From Pelagibacteraceae bacterium AG-337-G04 (GTDB lineage Bacteria; Pseudomonadota; Alphaproteobacteria; Pelagibacterales; Pelagibacteraceae), in assembly GCA_003282205.1 (NCBI GenBank), contig QBZW01000002.1, forward strand, positions 1 through 64,000: 64,000 bases of DNA, in the 5' to 3' direction. Shown in pieces: positions 42,154-51,005 of the stretch; the stretch's first letter is position 1, and every line of letters starts with the position of its first letter. The notes under the pieces are model-generated. The model ran no database searches. It was not told the origin of the DNA and saw only the letters and a list, made by a program, of their open reading frames with translations. Made by a program: the position numbers and the translations under genes.

Positions 42154-42609
42154 TTATTTTTCTTCTTGGGCAATTACAGATATTACAATTTTAGTTTGTA
42201 CTTCTGGATGAAGATTTATCGCAACATCAAAACTACCTATTGATTTTATTTCTTTTGAAGGTTGTATTAATGATGGATTGATTTTTACTTTATCAATTTT
42301 TTCAATAATTCCTGAGATCTCTGTTGGTTTAACTGATCCATAAAGTTCTTTATTTTCAGTACTTAACTTCTTTAATTCATATTTTTTATTTTTAATTTTT
42401 TCTTGAATTAATTTTGCTTCTCTTTTTTTATCTTGATCTTTTTTGCTTAAATCTTGTTTAATTTTTTCAACTTCTTGAATATTCTCCTTAGAGGCAAATA
42501 GTGCCTTTTTCTTTGAAATTAAATAGTTCCTAGCAAAACCTCTTTTGACATCAATTATTTCCCCAATTGATCCAATTTTTCTGACATTTTCTAATAAAAT
42601 TACTTTCAT
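42154..42609 (-). CDS. rplI: Ribosomal protein bL9
   Basis: This is a 151 aa large-subunit protein. The N-terminal 23S rRNA-binding domain begins KVILLENVRKIGSIGEI and continues VKRGFARNYLI, the family signature. A long Lys/Glu-rich connecting helix (about 40-75) leads to the C-terminal domain ending in VAQEE-like residues. It lies 1 bp after rpsR and is transcribed with rpsF and rpsR. Confidence 0.96.
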   Translation of the reverse strand: MKVILLENVRKIGSIGEIIDVKRGFARNYLISKKKALFASKENIQEVEKIKQDLSKKDQDKKREAKLIQEKIKNKKYELKKLSTENKELYGSVKPTEISGIIEKIDKVKINPSLIQPSKEIKSIGSFDVAINLHPEVQTKIVISVIAQEEK

Positions 42610-42610
42610 T

Positions 42611-42880
42611 TTATAACAATGCTAAATTTCTTGCCCTTTTAACTGATAAGGATAATTCTCTTTGTCTCTTTTGGCTGACAGATGTAATTCTAGAAGGTAA
42701 TATTTTTCCATTTTCAGATATATATCTTTTAAGTAACTTTATATTTTTGTAATCTACGGTTGGAGCTCCTTTTCCAGAAAGTGGGCATTTTTTTTTAAAT
42801 TTATATTTTTGATTTTGGAATATACTTAATTTAGCAAAATTACTTTGCTTAGATTTTTTTTTATTATTTCTTTTTTTCAT
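42611..42880 (-). CDS. rpsR: Ribosomal protein bS18
   Basis: This is an 89 aa small-subunit protein. The signature [37 protein letters not shown] at about 35-72 is a standard S18 core, ending in KRARNLALL. The N-terminal extension is rich in Lys and Asn, as in other AT-rich alphaproteobacteria. It overlaps rpsF by 17 bp and ends 1 bp before rplI. Confidence 0.96.
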   Translation of the reverse strand: MKKRNNKKKSKQSNFAKLSIFQNQKYKFKKKCPLSGKGAPTVDYKNIKLLKRYISENGKILPSRITSVSQKRQRELSLSVKRARNLALL

Positions 42881-43232
42881 TAATATTTTTCCTATTCACT
42901 TCCTCTGTTACCTCATTTTTTTTAAAATAGTCGGTATCTAAGTCAAATTTTTTTACTTTCACAGTTAAATATCTTAATAAATTTTTGTCAATTTTTTCAT
43001 TTTTTTCAAGCTCTGATATAATTTTTCCGTCAGCCTTAATTTTAAAATGTATGTAATTGCCTTTTTTATTTTTTTTTATTATATATGACAAATTCATTAA
43101 TCCCCAATTCTCAAGTTTAACAATATCTCCATCAAATTTTTCAACTATCTTTGAATATTTTTCCTGTATTTGTTTCAATTGTGAAGGACTTACGTCTTGC
43201 CTTGCTATTATTGTATGCTCGTATAAGTTCAT
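42864..43232 (-). CDS. rpsF: Ribosomal protein bS6
   Basis: This is a 122 aa small-subunit protein that binds beside S18 on 16S rRNA. It opens with [20 protein letters not shown] and has the core [24 protein letters not shown], then a Lys/Glu/Asn-rich tail. It is the first gene of the rpsF-rpsR-rplI-dnaB order, divergent from fabD across 84 bp that should hold promoters for both directions. S6:S18 binding to their own mRNA leader is a known control in other bacteria; I did not find a convincing motif here. Confidence 0.95.
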   Translation of the reverse strand: MNLYEHTIIARQDVSPSQLKQIQEKYSKIVEKFDGDIVKLENWGLMNLSYIIKKNKKGNYIHFKIKADGKIISELEKNEKIDKNLLRYLTVKVKKFDLDTDYFKKNEVTEEVNRKNINEKKK

Positions 43233-43316
43233 AATAATTCTTTTAAAAAAAAGAGGATATACTATTATAATTTTTTAATTACAATATAAAAAATAAGGTT
43301 TTTACTTATATTTTCT

Positions 43317-44243
43317 ATGTTTTCTGTTTTATTTCCTGGTCAAGGTTCCCAATCAGTTGGAATGATAAAAGAATTTCATGATAATTTTGATTATGTAAAA
43401 AAATTATTCAATGAGGCTGATGAAGTATTGAATTTATCAATAAGCAAAATGATTTTTGAAGGTCCAAAAGAATTATTGAATCAGACTGAAAATACGCAAC
43501 CAGCTATATTTTTAGTAAGTTACTCAATTTTTAATGTGATAAAAAATGAGACAAAATTCGATATAAGCAATGCTAATTTTTTTGCAGGACACTCATTAGG
43601 AGAATATTCTGCTTTAGCTTGTGCTGGTGTGATAAGTTTTGAGGAAACAATTAAACTATTGAAGATTAGGGGTAATGCAATGCAAAACGCAGTTCCCAAA
43701 AATGAAGGAGGAATGTTAGCACTTTTAGGTGAGGAAATTAAAAAAATAGAGGAAATAATAGAAAATAATAAGAATAATTATAATTGTTTTTTAGCTAATG
43801 ATAACTCTGATGGTCAAGTCGTTGTGAGTGGAAGATCTGAAGATATTGAAAACCTTAAAATTAAATTAAAAAAATTAAATATCAAAAATATTAAATTACC
43901 AGTCTCAGCGCCGTTTCATTGTCCTCTTATGGGTCCTGCTACAAAAATAATGAGCAAAGAATTAAATGCAACTAAATTTTCTACCCCAAAAAATATGATA
44001 GTTTCAAATGTTACAGCAGAACCATCAAATGATCCTAACAACATAAGAACTCTTTTAATTGAACAGATCGAAAAACCAGTACGTTGGAGAGAAAGTATTA
44101 TAAATATGATAAAACATGGAAATAAAAAATTTATTGAAATTGGCCCTGGCAAAGTTTTATCGGGACTTGTAAAAAGAATTGATAAAAATGTTGAATTAAT
44201 TCAAGTAAATAATATTAATGATCTTAGTAAATTGAAAAATTAA
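43317..44243 (+). CDS. fabD: Malonyl-CoA:ACP transacylase
   Basis: FabD loads malonate onto acyl carrier protein for fatty acid synthesis. It has 308 aa. The N-terminal VLFPGQGSQSVGM, the active Ser in GHSLGEYSALA (about 90-100), Gln/Arg substrate residues and the late His in VSAPFHCPLM (about 199-208) are all present. ATG 43317 leaves 84 bp to the divergent rpsF. Its last base is the first base of the fabG ATG, so translation is coupled. Confidence 0.94.
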   Translation: MFSVLFPGQGSQSVGMIKEFHDNFDYVKKLFNEADEVLNLSISKMIFEGPKELLNQTENTQPAIFLVSYSIFNVIKNETKFDISNANFFAGHSLGEYSALACAGVISFEETIKLLKIRGNAMQNAVPKNEGGMLALLGEEIKKIEEIIENNKNNYNCFLANDNSDGQVVVSGRSEDIENLKIKLKKLNIKNIKLPVSAPFHCPLMGPATKIMSKELNATKFSTPKNMIVSNVTAEPSNDPNNIRTLLIEQIEKPVRWRESIINMIKHGNKKFIEIGPGKVLSGLVKRIDKNVELIQVNNINDLSKLKN

Positions 44244-44980
44244 TGATTGATTTAAAAAATTTAAATATAATTTTAACTGGGGCAACAGGGGTTATAGGTA
44301 ATGCTATTCTAGATAACCTAATATCTGCAGGTGCAAATGTCATAGCAACGGGTACCAATGAGGAAAAACTTAAAAAAATCCAAGATAAGTATAAAGACTT
44401 AAATGTAATGAAGTTTAATATATCTGACCATGGAATTATAGATAAATTTGTTGAGGATTGTTGCAAGATTTTTTCAAATAGAATTGGTGTTTTAATCAAT
44501 AACGCTGGTATCACCCAAGATAATTTATCTTTGAGAATGAAAGAAGAAGAGTGGAAAAAAGTAATCGATATAAATCTTACTTCAACATTTTTAATTACAA
44601 AAAGCGTGATCAAAAAAATGCTAAGATCAAAAAATGGAAAAATAATAAATGTTACATCTGTCGTAGGGCATACAGGTAACATTGGACAAGCAAATTATGC
44701 AGCTTCAAAAGCAGGCATTGTAGCAATGTCAAAGAGCCTAGCCCTTGAGTATGGAAAAAAAAATATCACTGTAAATTGTGTATCTCCAGGTTTTATAGTA
44801 TCGAATATGACAGCTAAAATCAGCGAGGAACATACAGAATTAATGAAATCAAGGATATCACTTAACAAATTTGGTGATCCAGAGGATGTAGCAAATTCAA
44901 TTGCTTTTCTAAGTTCTAATCTGTCAGATTATATCACAGGTGAAACAATCCATGTAAATGGTGGTATGTATTTTAGTTGA
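44243..44980 (+). CDS. fabG: 3-oxoacyl-ACP reductase
   Basis: FabG reduces 3-ketoacyl-ACP with NADPH in the elongation cycle. It has 245 aa. The nucleotide motif GATGVIGNAI (about 12-21) departs slightly from the usual TGxxxGIG. NNAGITQDN, the catalytic Ser in VTSVVGHTGN, and YAASKAGI with the Tyr-Lys pair are intact. PGFIVSNMT and the C-terminal GETIHVNGGMYF complete the family pattern. It starts at the last base of fabD. A promoter for acpP appears to overlap its stop codon. Confidence 0.93.
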   Translation: MIDLKNLNIILTGATGVIGNAILDNLISAGANVIATGTNEEKLKKIQDKYKDLNVMKFNISDHGIIDKFVEDCCKIFSNRIGVLINNAGITQDNLSLRMKEEEWKKVIDINLTSTFLITKSVIKKMLRSKNGKIINVTSVVGHTGNIGQANYAASKAGIVAMSKSLALEYGKKNITVNCVSPGFIVSNMTAKISEEHTELMKSRISLNKFGDPEDVANSIAFLSSNLSDYITGETIHVNGGMYFS

Positions 44981-45004
44981 CAAAGTTAATAAATTATTTA
45001 TTAA
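44977..45004 (+). promoter_or_regulatory. Possible acpP promoter and ribosome-binding site
   Basis: A consensus -35 TTGACA (44977-44982) overlaps the fabG stop codon. TATTAA (44999-45004) follows after 16 bases. AAAGGA at 45016-45021 is the Shine-Dalgarno, 5 bases before the ATG at 45027. A dedicated promoter would suit the very abundant acyl carrier protein. Confidence 0.45.
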
Positions 45005-45026
45005 CGAATTAACTTAAAGGAACAAA

Positions 45027-45266
45027 ATGTCAGACGATATTTCAAGTAAAGTAAAAAAAATAGTTGCAGATCACTTAGGTATTGATGAAGCCAAAGTTAA
45101 TGAGGAGTCAAGTTTTATTGATGATTTAGGTGCGGATAGTTTAGATACGGTTGAGCTAGTTATGGCTTTTGAGGAGGAATTTGGATCTGAAATATCTGAT
45201 AGTGATGCTGAAAAAATATTAACTGTAGGTGATGCAGTTAAGTTTATAGAGAATAAAGCAAACTAA
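45027..45266 (+). CDS. acpP: Acyl carrier protein
   Basis: This is a 79 aa acidic four-helix protein. The Ser of [15 protein letters not shown] (about residue 37) receives the phosphopantetheine arm on which fatty acids grow. [12 protein letters not shown] precedes it and the [13 protein letters not shown] helix follows. The 46 bp gap from fabG contains a promoter match and a good ribosome-binding site. The gene usually found next, fabF, is not here; gmk follows after 13 bp. Confidence 0.96.
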   Translation: MSDDISSKVKKIVADHLGIDEAKVNEESSFIDDLGADSLDTVELVMAFEEEFGSEISDSDAEKILTVGDAVKFIENKAN

Positions 45267-45279
45267 AGTTTTTACTTAA

Positions 45280-45915
45280 ATGGCCGAAAAAAAAGCAGGG
45301 GTAATTGTAATATTATCTTCTCCTTCGGGCGCAGGAAAAACAACTTTAGTTAAAAAAATTTCAAAAAGAAAAAACTATAAAATCTCAATTTCTTACACAA
45401 CCAGAAAAGCTAGAATAAACGAAAGAAATGGCAAAGATTATTATTTCATAAGTAATACCCAATTTAAAAAACTTATAAAAGAAAAAAAATTTTTAGAATA
45501 TGCTAAAGTTTTTAAAAATTATTATGGATCTTTAAGGGAGAATGTAATCACAAATTTAGCAAATGGTAAAAATGTAATTTTTGATATTGACTGGCAAGGA
45601 ACAAAGCAAATAAAAAATAACAAATTAAATTATAAAATTATAACAATATTTATTTTACCCCCTTCAAAAAAAGAATTATTTAAGAGATTATTAAAAAGGG
45701 AAAAAAAAGATAAAAAAATTGCAAATGAAAGGATGAAACAATTTAAAGATGATGTTAAGCATTGGAAAGATTATGATTTTGCTGTTATAAATGATAATGT
45801 TGAAAATTGCTATAATCTAATTACTAATTTTATAAGTTCCCAAAAAAAACAAAATTCGAAAATTAAATTTAATAAAAAATTTATAACAAATCATATTAAT
45901 AATTTATTAAATTGA
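45280..45915 (+). CDS. gmk: Guanylate kinase
   Basis: Gmk phosphorylates GMP to GDP. It has 211 aa. Walker A SSPSGAGKTTL (about 13-23), SYTTRKARINERNGKDYYF (GMP-binding), FLEYAKVFKNYYGSL, VIFDIDWQGTKQI and the lid segment ending RMKQFKDDVKHW are all present. A Lys/Asn-rich C-terminal tail extends past the usual end. It follows acpP by 13 bp, with no fabF, mltG or yicC between. It overlaps the convergent rsmA by 9 bp. Confidence 0.95.
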   Translation: MAEKKAGVIVILSSPSGAGKTTLVKKISKRKNYKISISYTTRKARINERNGKDYYFISNTQFKKLIKEKKFLEYAKVFKNYYGSLRENVITNLANGKNVIFDIDWQGTKQIKNNKLNYKIITIFILPPSKKELFKRLLKREKKDKKIANERMKQFKDDVKHWKDYDFAVINDNVENCYNLITNFISSQKKQNSKIKFNKKFITNHINNLLN

Positions 45916-46695
45916 AGCTTCATATAATTCACATATTCTGTAGTAGGTGATGTGGTCTAAATTTTGAGGTCTTAAATCTAAATCTAAATTTAATGTTTTT
46001 GAAATTTCATCATAATTTTTAAATAATTTTTTGAGTGGTTTTTTTATCATTTTACGTCTCTGACTAAAAAAAATATTTGTTACATATTCCAAATTTTTTG
46101 GGTCTTTAAACTTGAAAAATTTATTTTTAGGAACTAAAACCAGTAATGTACTTTTAACTCTCGGTGCAGGATTAAAACTTTCAGGGTCAATATCAAAAAT
46201 TTTATCTATTTTCATTCTCCAATTTGATAATATTGATAATCTGCCGTAGTTTTTTGTATTGGTTTTTGCAATTATTCTATCTGCTACTTCCTTTTGAAAC
46301 ATTAATACAAATTTTTTACAAAAAATATCTATATTTTTAATTTTAATCCACTTTGTTAAAATTTGAGTTGAAATATTGTATGGTAAGTTTCCAAATACAA
46401 TATAATTTTCCCCATTAAAATTTTGATATGAAATTTTCATCATATCCTCATTAATAATTTTAATTTTTTCTTTGAATTTTTTTAATAAAAAATTAGACAG
46501 TTGCTTATCTTTTTCAATAACAATAAGATTTTTTGGTTTTTTTTCTAATATTTTATTTGTTAAAGCGCCGCTACCAGGTCCAACTTCAATTACTAAATCT
46601 TCATGACCAACTTTACCTGTATCGGTAATTTTATTTAAAATATTTTGGTCTATTAAAAAATTTTGTCCTAAACTCTTTTTTTGGGTAAATTTCAT
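45907..46695 (-). CDS. rsmA: 16S rRNA (adenine1518/1519-N6)-dimethyltransferase
   Basis: RsmA (KsgA) dimethylates two adjacent adenines in the 3' hairpin of 16S rRNA during ribosome assembly. It has 262 aa. The N-terminal KKSLGQNFLIDQNIL, SAM motif VIEVGPGSGALT (about 37-48) and catalytic NLPYNIS (about 103-109) are intact. The C-terminal domain contains FFSQRRKMIKKPL. It overlaps pdxA by 4 bp and is the last gene of the lptF-lptG-lptD-surA-pdxA-rsmA run. Confidence 0.96.
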   Translation of the reverse strand: MKFTQKKSLGQNFLIDQNILNKITDTGKVGHEDLVIEVGPGSGALTNKILEKKPKNLIVIEKDKQLSNFLLKKFKEKIKIINEDMMKISYQNFNGENYIVFGNLPYNISTQILTKWIKIKNIDIFCKKFVLMFQKEVADRIIAKTNTKNYGRLSILSNWRMKIDKIFDIDPESFNPAPRVKSTLLVLVPKNKFFKFKDPKNLEYVTNIFFSQRRKMIKKPLKKLFKNYDEISKTLNLDLDLRPQNLDHITYYRICELYEASI

Positions 46696-47657
46696 TTTAT
46701 GTTATTTATAATTTCAAACGCATAGAATATTGAAGATGGATCTGATTGATTTTTTCCAAGCATTTTATAATTAGGTCCGTGATCAGGTGTTATTTTTAAA
46801 AAGGGTAAACCTAAAGTTATATTAACTGCTTTGAATTCAAATATCGTCTTAATAGGTGCTAATACCTGATCATGATACATACCTATACCAACATCAAATC
46901 TATCCATATTTTTTTTTATAAAAAATGTATCTGCAGGTATTGGTCCGTCAATTTTTATTTTATTTTTAGATAAGTATTTTATTGCAGGTACAATTTCATT
47001 TTCCTCTTCGCTAATTTTACTTGTAGTTTCACAATGAGGATTAAGACCTAACACACCAATCTTAGGTTTTTTTTTAAAAAATAATTTATAGAAATTATTA
47101 ATTTTAATTGTATCTTTGATAATCTTGCTTTTTTTTACCAATTTAGTTACATTTTTAAGTGGTACATGAGTTGTTAAAGGAGATACAGCAAGTTTTTCAT
47201 TATATATCAACATTACAGGATTTTTAGATTTAGTTTTGTGACCAACATATTCAGTAATTCCTAAGAATTTTTTATTTAGAAATGTTTTTTTAGAAATAGG
47301 TCCATTTATAAGAACACAATTCTTGTTTTTTTTTATAATACTTAAGCTAATATCAAAACATTTTTCAATATATTTATTCGAGTTAATTTTAATTTTAGAA
47401 AAAGCATCTTTGAAATCATAATCTACATTAATAATATTTATCTTTTTGCTTTCAGATTTACTTACATTATAAATCTCATTAAGTAGTACATTTTGTTTCA
47501 AGATTTTCATTTGTGCATTTAATAATTTAACATTACCTATGAGAATTATTTTTTTTTTATTTTTTTTATATTTATTCGAATTAAAATACTTAAATAATAC
47601 CTCTGAAAAGGTCGAGTTCGGTTCCCCAAGTACAATTAAAATTATTTTAATATTCAT
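46692..47657 (-). CDS. pdxA: 4-hydroxythreonine-4-phosphate dehydrogenase
   Basis: PdxA oxidises 4-phosphohydroxythreonine in pyridoxal phosphate (vitamin B6) synthesis. Family features are NGPISKKTF (about 116-124), PLTTHVPLKNV, LNPHCE, MYHDQVLAPIKT (metal His) and VNITLGLPFLKITPDHGPNY near the C-terminus. The N-terminal motif normally GDPAGIGPE is here GEPNSTFSEV, an evident departure. I take ATG 47657 (321 aa), which overlaps surA by 11 bp; the alternative at 47666 adds three residues. The surA-pdxA-rsmA order is widespread in Proteobacteria and supports the call despite divergence. Confidence 0.87.
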   Translation of the reverse strand: MNIKIILIVLGEPNSTFSEVLFKYFNSNKYKKNKKKIILIGNVKLLNAQMKILKQNVLLNEIYNVSKSESKKINIINVDYDFKDAFSKIKINSNKYIEKCFDISLSIIKKNKNCVLINGPISKKTFLNKKFLGITEYVGHKTKSKNPVMLIYNEKLAVSPLTTHVPLKNVTKLVKKSKIIKDTIKINNFYKLFFKKKPKIGVLGLNPHCETTSKISEEENEIVPAIKYLSKNKIKIDGPIPADTFFIKKNMDRFDVGIGMYHDQVLAPIKTIFEFKAVNITLGLPFLKITPDHGPNYKMLGKNQSDPSSIFYAFEIINNIK

Positions 47658-48576
47658 TAATTTCAAAGTTTTTTCTTAATCTTTTATAAAATATATTTGA
47701 AAAATTATTAAGTTGTCTGTTTGTCTCTAATTTAATTAATTTTTCTAATTCTTTTTCTAAGTTAATTTTGTTTTTTAATTCTCTTTTTTGATTTACTTTA
47801 ATTATTAAGTATGAGTTATTTACTTTTATTGGCTTACTGAATTGTTCTGGATTTAGTTTTTCAATATTCTCAAGTATTCGCTTAGATATTTGTAATTCAT
47901 TTATCCATCCAATTAATCCACCATTTTTAGCTGTAGTAGAGATACTAAATATGATTGCAGTATTCTCAAAGCCTATATTATTTATGCTTCTTTTAATTTC
48001 TAATTCTTTATTTTTTAAATTTGTATCTATTTCTTCCTCAAAGATAATTTCAGATAAATTATATTCATATTTTTTTTTAATACCTGCGATCTGTCCCTTA
48101 ATCTTACTTCTTAACTCTTCCTTGTTAATAACTATATTTTTTGAATTTTTTTGATAAATTAACTGATTCCATAAAGCTTCTATTAATAACTTTTTTTTAA
48201 TCTCTTTGTATTCTAAATTTTTAATATTTAAGATTTTTTTAAATTCATCTTTACTTTTAATATTTTTTTTTAATAGTAAATTTTTTTCAATCATATTGAC
48301 TAAATTATTTTCTTTCTTTAGGTCTATAATTTTTTTTAGCTCCTCTTTTTTAATGATTTCTGTAATTAGTGAATTTTTTGCAATATTAAAAACTTTTTCA
48401 TTATCTAAATCTTTAAGTTTAGGATTTAAAAAAGTTAAATAATTTATTTCATTCTCTATATCTAAATTTGTTATTACTTCACCTTGTATTTTTACTTTAA
48501 TTTCAACAATATTACCATTTGCATGAAAGTTTATAAAAGAAAAAAAAAAAATAATTATTATTATAATTTTCTTCAT
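47647..48576 (-). CDS. surA: SurA-like periplasmic peptidyl-prolyl isomerase
   Basis: This is a 309 aa exported chaperone for outer-membrane proteins. The signal peptide MKKIIIIIIFFFSF leads to a cleavage near NGN, followed by the SurA N-terminal helical domain (KVQGEVITNLDIENEINYL). A parvulin domain with AKNGGLIGWINELQISKRI (about 220-238) lies in the second half. The N-terminal part contains many Lys/Glu residues. The sequence is divergent but position, between lptD and pdxA, fixes the identity. It is separated from lptD by 2 bp. It likely helps fold LptD and other barrels. Confidence 0.85.
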   Translation of the reverse strand: MKKIIIIIIFFFSFINFHANGNIVEIKVKIQGEVITNLDIENEINYLTFLNPKLKDLDNEKVFNIAKNSLITEIIKKEELKKIIDLKKENNLVNMIEKNLLLKKNIKSKDEFKKILNIKNLEYKEIKKKLLIEALWNQLIYQKNSKNIVINKEELRSKIKGQIAGIKKKYEYNLSEIIFEEEIDTNLKNKELEIKRSINNIGFENTAIIFSISTTAKNGGLIGWINELQISKRILENIEKLNPEQFSKPIKVNNSYLIIKVNQKRELKNKINLEKELEKLIKLETNRQLNNFSNIFYKRLRKNFEINEY

Positions 48577-48578
48577 AA

Positions 48579-51005
48579 TTAGTTTTGTTTATTTTCAAAT
48601 ATTGTATTTGCTGATCCACGAAGTTCTGCAAAAGGAATAAATTTAATTAAAAAATTTAAACTCTCGTCTGGTACTAAGTTTCCATCTCTAAAAAATCTCT
48701 TATTATAATTTAATGAAATAGATAGACAATCTGTATTATATCCATAATTAAAATTAATTACTTCCGTAAAATCAGATTTTAAATCTTTAGTTGTTTTAAA
48801 TTGCAGTGAGTGCTCATCTGTAAAATTTATAAGAGTATTATTTTTTATTGTTTCAGAGTTACCTAGTTCATGATTTTCTGTTATATAATCAAAACTTGTT
48901 ATAAATTTATTTTCTCCAAATTCCGCAGAAATAGCATCATAATTTGAAAAATCTAAGTCTCTGTCATAAGAAAAATCATATTCAAGTTTGACTACACTAT
49001 TCGGATTATAAACAAAATTTCCAATTATATCAGACCTAGTTTGATCAAGTTTCGATTTCGAAGGCATAGATGAATTCTTCTTATCTTTAAGAACACTCCC
49101 AATATTAAATTCAATTAATTTTTCATTTGTTAAATTAATTTTCTCATATTCTAAGCCTAATGTTAAAGATTTACCTTCCTCAACCATATCAGACCTTCCA
49201 ATTCGATTACTTGAAAATAAACTATCATAACTTAATCTTGACCCAGTTGATGAAATATCTTTACCATTTGTTGGACTAAATTTTATTTGTACTTTGGGCC
49301 TTAAAAAGTTTGTATTGTCATTTGATATTTTTTTTAATGGTAATTCCGAGTTAAGTAATACTGTACCAAATAAATCATGGTCATTATTATTATCAAATAC
49401 TGTAGAATTCTCAGCATAAGTGTTATAATTTTTTAGTAAAAAATCATAATTTGAGACAATCCCAAAATTTATAATATCAAATGATCTAAAGTTGAAATCA
49501 TTGTTTAACTGTGCCTCATAAATATTTGTAGAATGAAGTTTTTGATACCCTGATGTATTAAAAAATAATGTTCCGTTGTAGTTTTTTTCTAAATCAATAT
49601 CTTTATTAAATGAAAAATCTGGGAAAACATACTGGTATTTGTCATTAGTATTTGTAATAGTCAAATCCTCGTATATTCTAATTGCGCTTGAAACCCTGGT
49701 TTCTGCATCAATATCTTTATTAATTTTAAAAAACGAAGTTAATGAACTAGAATTGATCTTTTCCATTAATTCGTTTGTATCTTGAATATTTTGAAAATCA
49801 TGAATTTTTAAATAATTATCATTTCCAGATACATTCTGAAATTCTAATGTATAAGAAGTGTCTTGATCAAAATTTCCCGTTAACTCAACTATAGAGTGAG
49901 TACTTGTATTTTTGTCATCATAATTAAAACTTAAATCAGCAATTAAATCTGAATTTTCAAAAGCTTGTCTATATTCCGATTGAAGAATAAAATTGTCATT
50001 TTCAGAATATATCCTCGGATTTAAAGTCATGTCTTTACTATCAGATAAAACATGAAAATATGGTATATTAATTGATCTTCCCAAGTTATCTGAACTTGAA
50101 TACACAGGTGTTAAGAAACCTGACTTCCTTTTAACCGACGGATCAGGATGATTAAAATAGGGTAGAAAAAAAATTCTTTGATTAAAAACTTTCAACCATG
50201 AGTTTTTATATTCAAATAATTTGTCTATTTTATTGTGTTTAAATTCATCACTCTGAATTTCCCATCCTCTACAATTTTTATTATCAGTATTACACGTACT
50301 GAAAACTGCTTTTTGTATTATTGTATTTTTATTATCAGATAAAGCAGACTTTCCCTTAAGTAGCGGATCATTATTTACATCTCCAAAAAAATCATTAACA
50401 AAATCTACACTTACCTCTTTACCTACAAGTTCTTTTGTTTTTAAATTTATTTTAGCATTTTCAAACAAATAACTGTTATTGTCATTGTCTATTATATTTG
50501 TTGTTTTTGAGGAAATAACCTCTTTATTTTTATCGAATACAAAACCATCTTTGAAATTATATAAATTATTTAAATCATCATATATTTTTGTATCTAACTC
50601 ACTAATTATCTTCATAGAATTTCTGTCATACAACACGTCCTCTGAAAAAATCTCGTATTTATTTTCAATTTTTATAAAGGTTTCTCCTTTTGATAAAATT
50701 GTATTATTTATTTCATCATATATTGCCTCTCTACTATTTATAATTATTTGATTTAAATCATCAAAGAATTCAACATTATCTTTAATTAGTAATTGAGAAA
50801 TTAACTTATTATAAACTGATCTGTCACTCCTAATAGTTAATTTTTGATTAGGAATTTTAGCAGTGCCTTTTCCAGAGTAAATTAAATTTCCTTCATTCTC
50901 TATCTCTATACTTTTAGAGTCAAACAATATTACATCAGCTTTAATTTGATTACATACAAATAAAAGTGAAAAAAGGACTATATAATTTAAAAATTTAATT
51001 TTCAT
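48579..51005 (-). CDS. lptD: LPS-assembly protein LptD
   Basis: This is an 808 aa outer-membrane beta-barrel that inserts lipopolysaccharide into the outer leaflet. The signal peptide is residues 1-23 (ending IKA), followed by the OstA-type domain (about 25-200; LTIRSDRSVYNKLISQLLIKDNVEF is a repeat). The CNTDNKNCRGWEI segment (about 240-252) carries the first pair of cysteines. A long barrel of alternating strands ends in a late Cys (NTDCLSISLNYNKR) and FAELRGSANTIFE. The disulfide pattern between early and late Cys is expected in the family. It overlaps lptG by 11 bp. Confidence 0.93.
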   Translation of the reverse strand: MKIKFLNYIVLFSLLFVCNQIKADVILFDSKSIEIENEGNLIYSGKGTAKIPNQKLTIRSDRSVYNKLISQLLIKDNVEFFDDLNQIIINSREAIYDEINNTILSKGETFIKIENKYEIFSEDVLYDRNSMKIISELDTKIYDDLNNLYNFKDGFVFDKNKEVISSKTTNIIDNDNNSYLFENAKINLKTKELVGKEVSVDFVNDFFGDVNNDPLLKGKSALSDNKNTIIQKAVFSTCNTDNKNCRGWEIQSDEFKHNKIDKLFEYKNSWLKVFNQRIFFLPYFNHPDPSVKRKSGFLTPVYSSSDNLGRSINIPYFHVLSDSKDMTLNPRIYSENDNFILQSEYRQAFENSDLIADLSFNYDDKNTSTHSIVELTGNFDQDTSYTLEFQNVSGNDNYLKIHDFQNIQDTNELMEKINSSSLTSFFKINKDIDAETRVSSAIRIYEDLTITNTNDKYQYVFPDFSFNKDIDLEKNYNGTLFFNTSGYQKLHSTNIYEAQLNNDFNFRSFDIINFGIVSNYDFLLKNYNTYAENSTVFDNNNDHDLFGTVLLNSELPLKKISNDNTNFLRPKVQIKFSPTNGKDISSTGSRLSYDSLFSSNRIGRSDMVEEGKSLTLGLEYEKINLTNEKLIEFNIGSVLKDKKNSSMPSKSKLDQTRSDIIGNFVYNPNSVVKLEYDFSYDRDLDFSNYDAISAEFGENKFITSFDYITENHELGNSETIKNNTLINFTDEHSLQFKTTKDLKSDFTEVINFNYGYNTDCLSISLNYNKRFFRDGNLVPDESLNFLIKFIPFAELRGSANTIFENKQN

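Noticed and set aside
44224-44682. 152 aa antisense frame opposite fabG
   Set aside because: The composition mirrors fabG; fabG has complete family motifs, and this frame has none.
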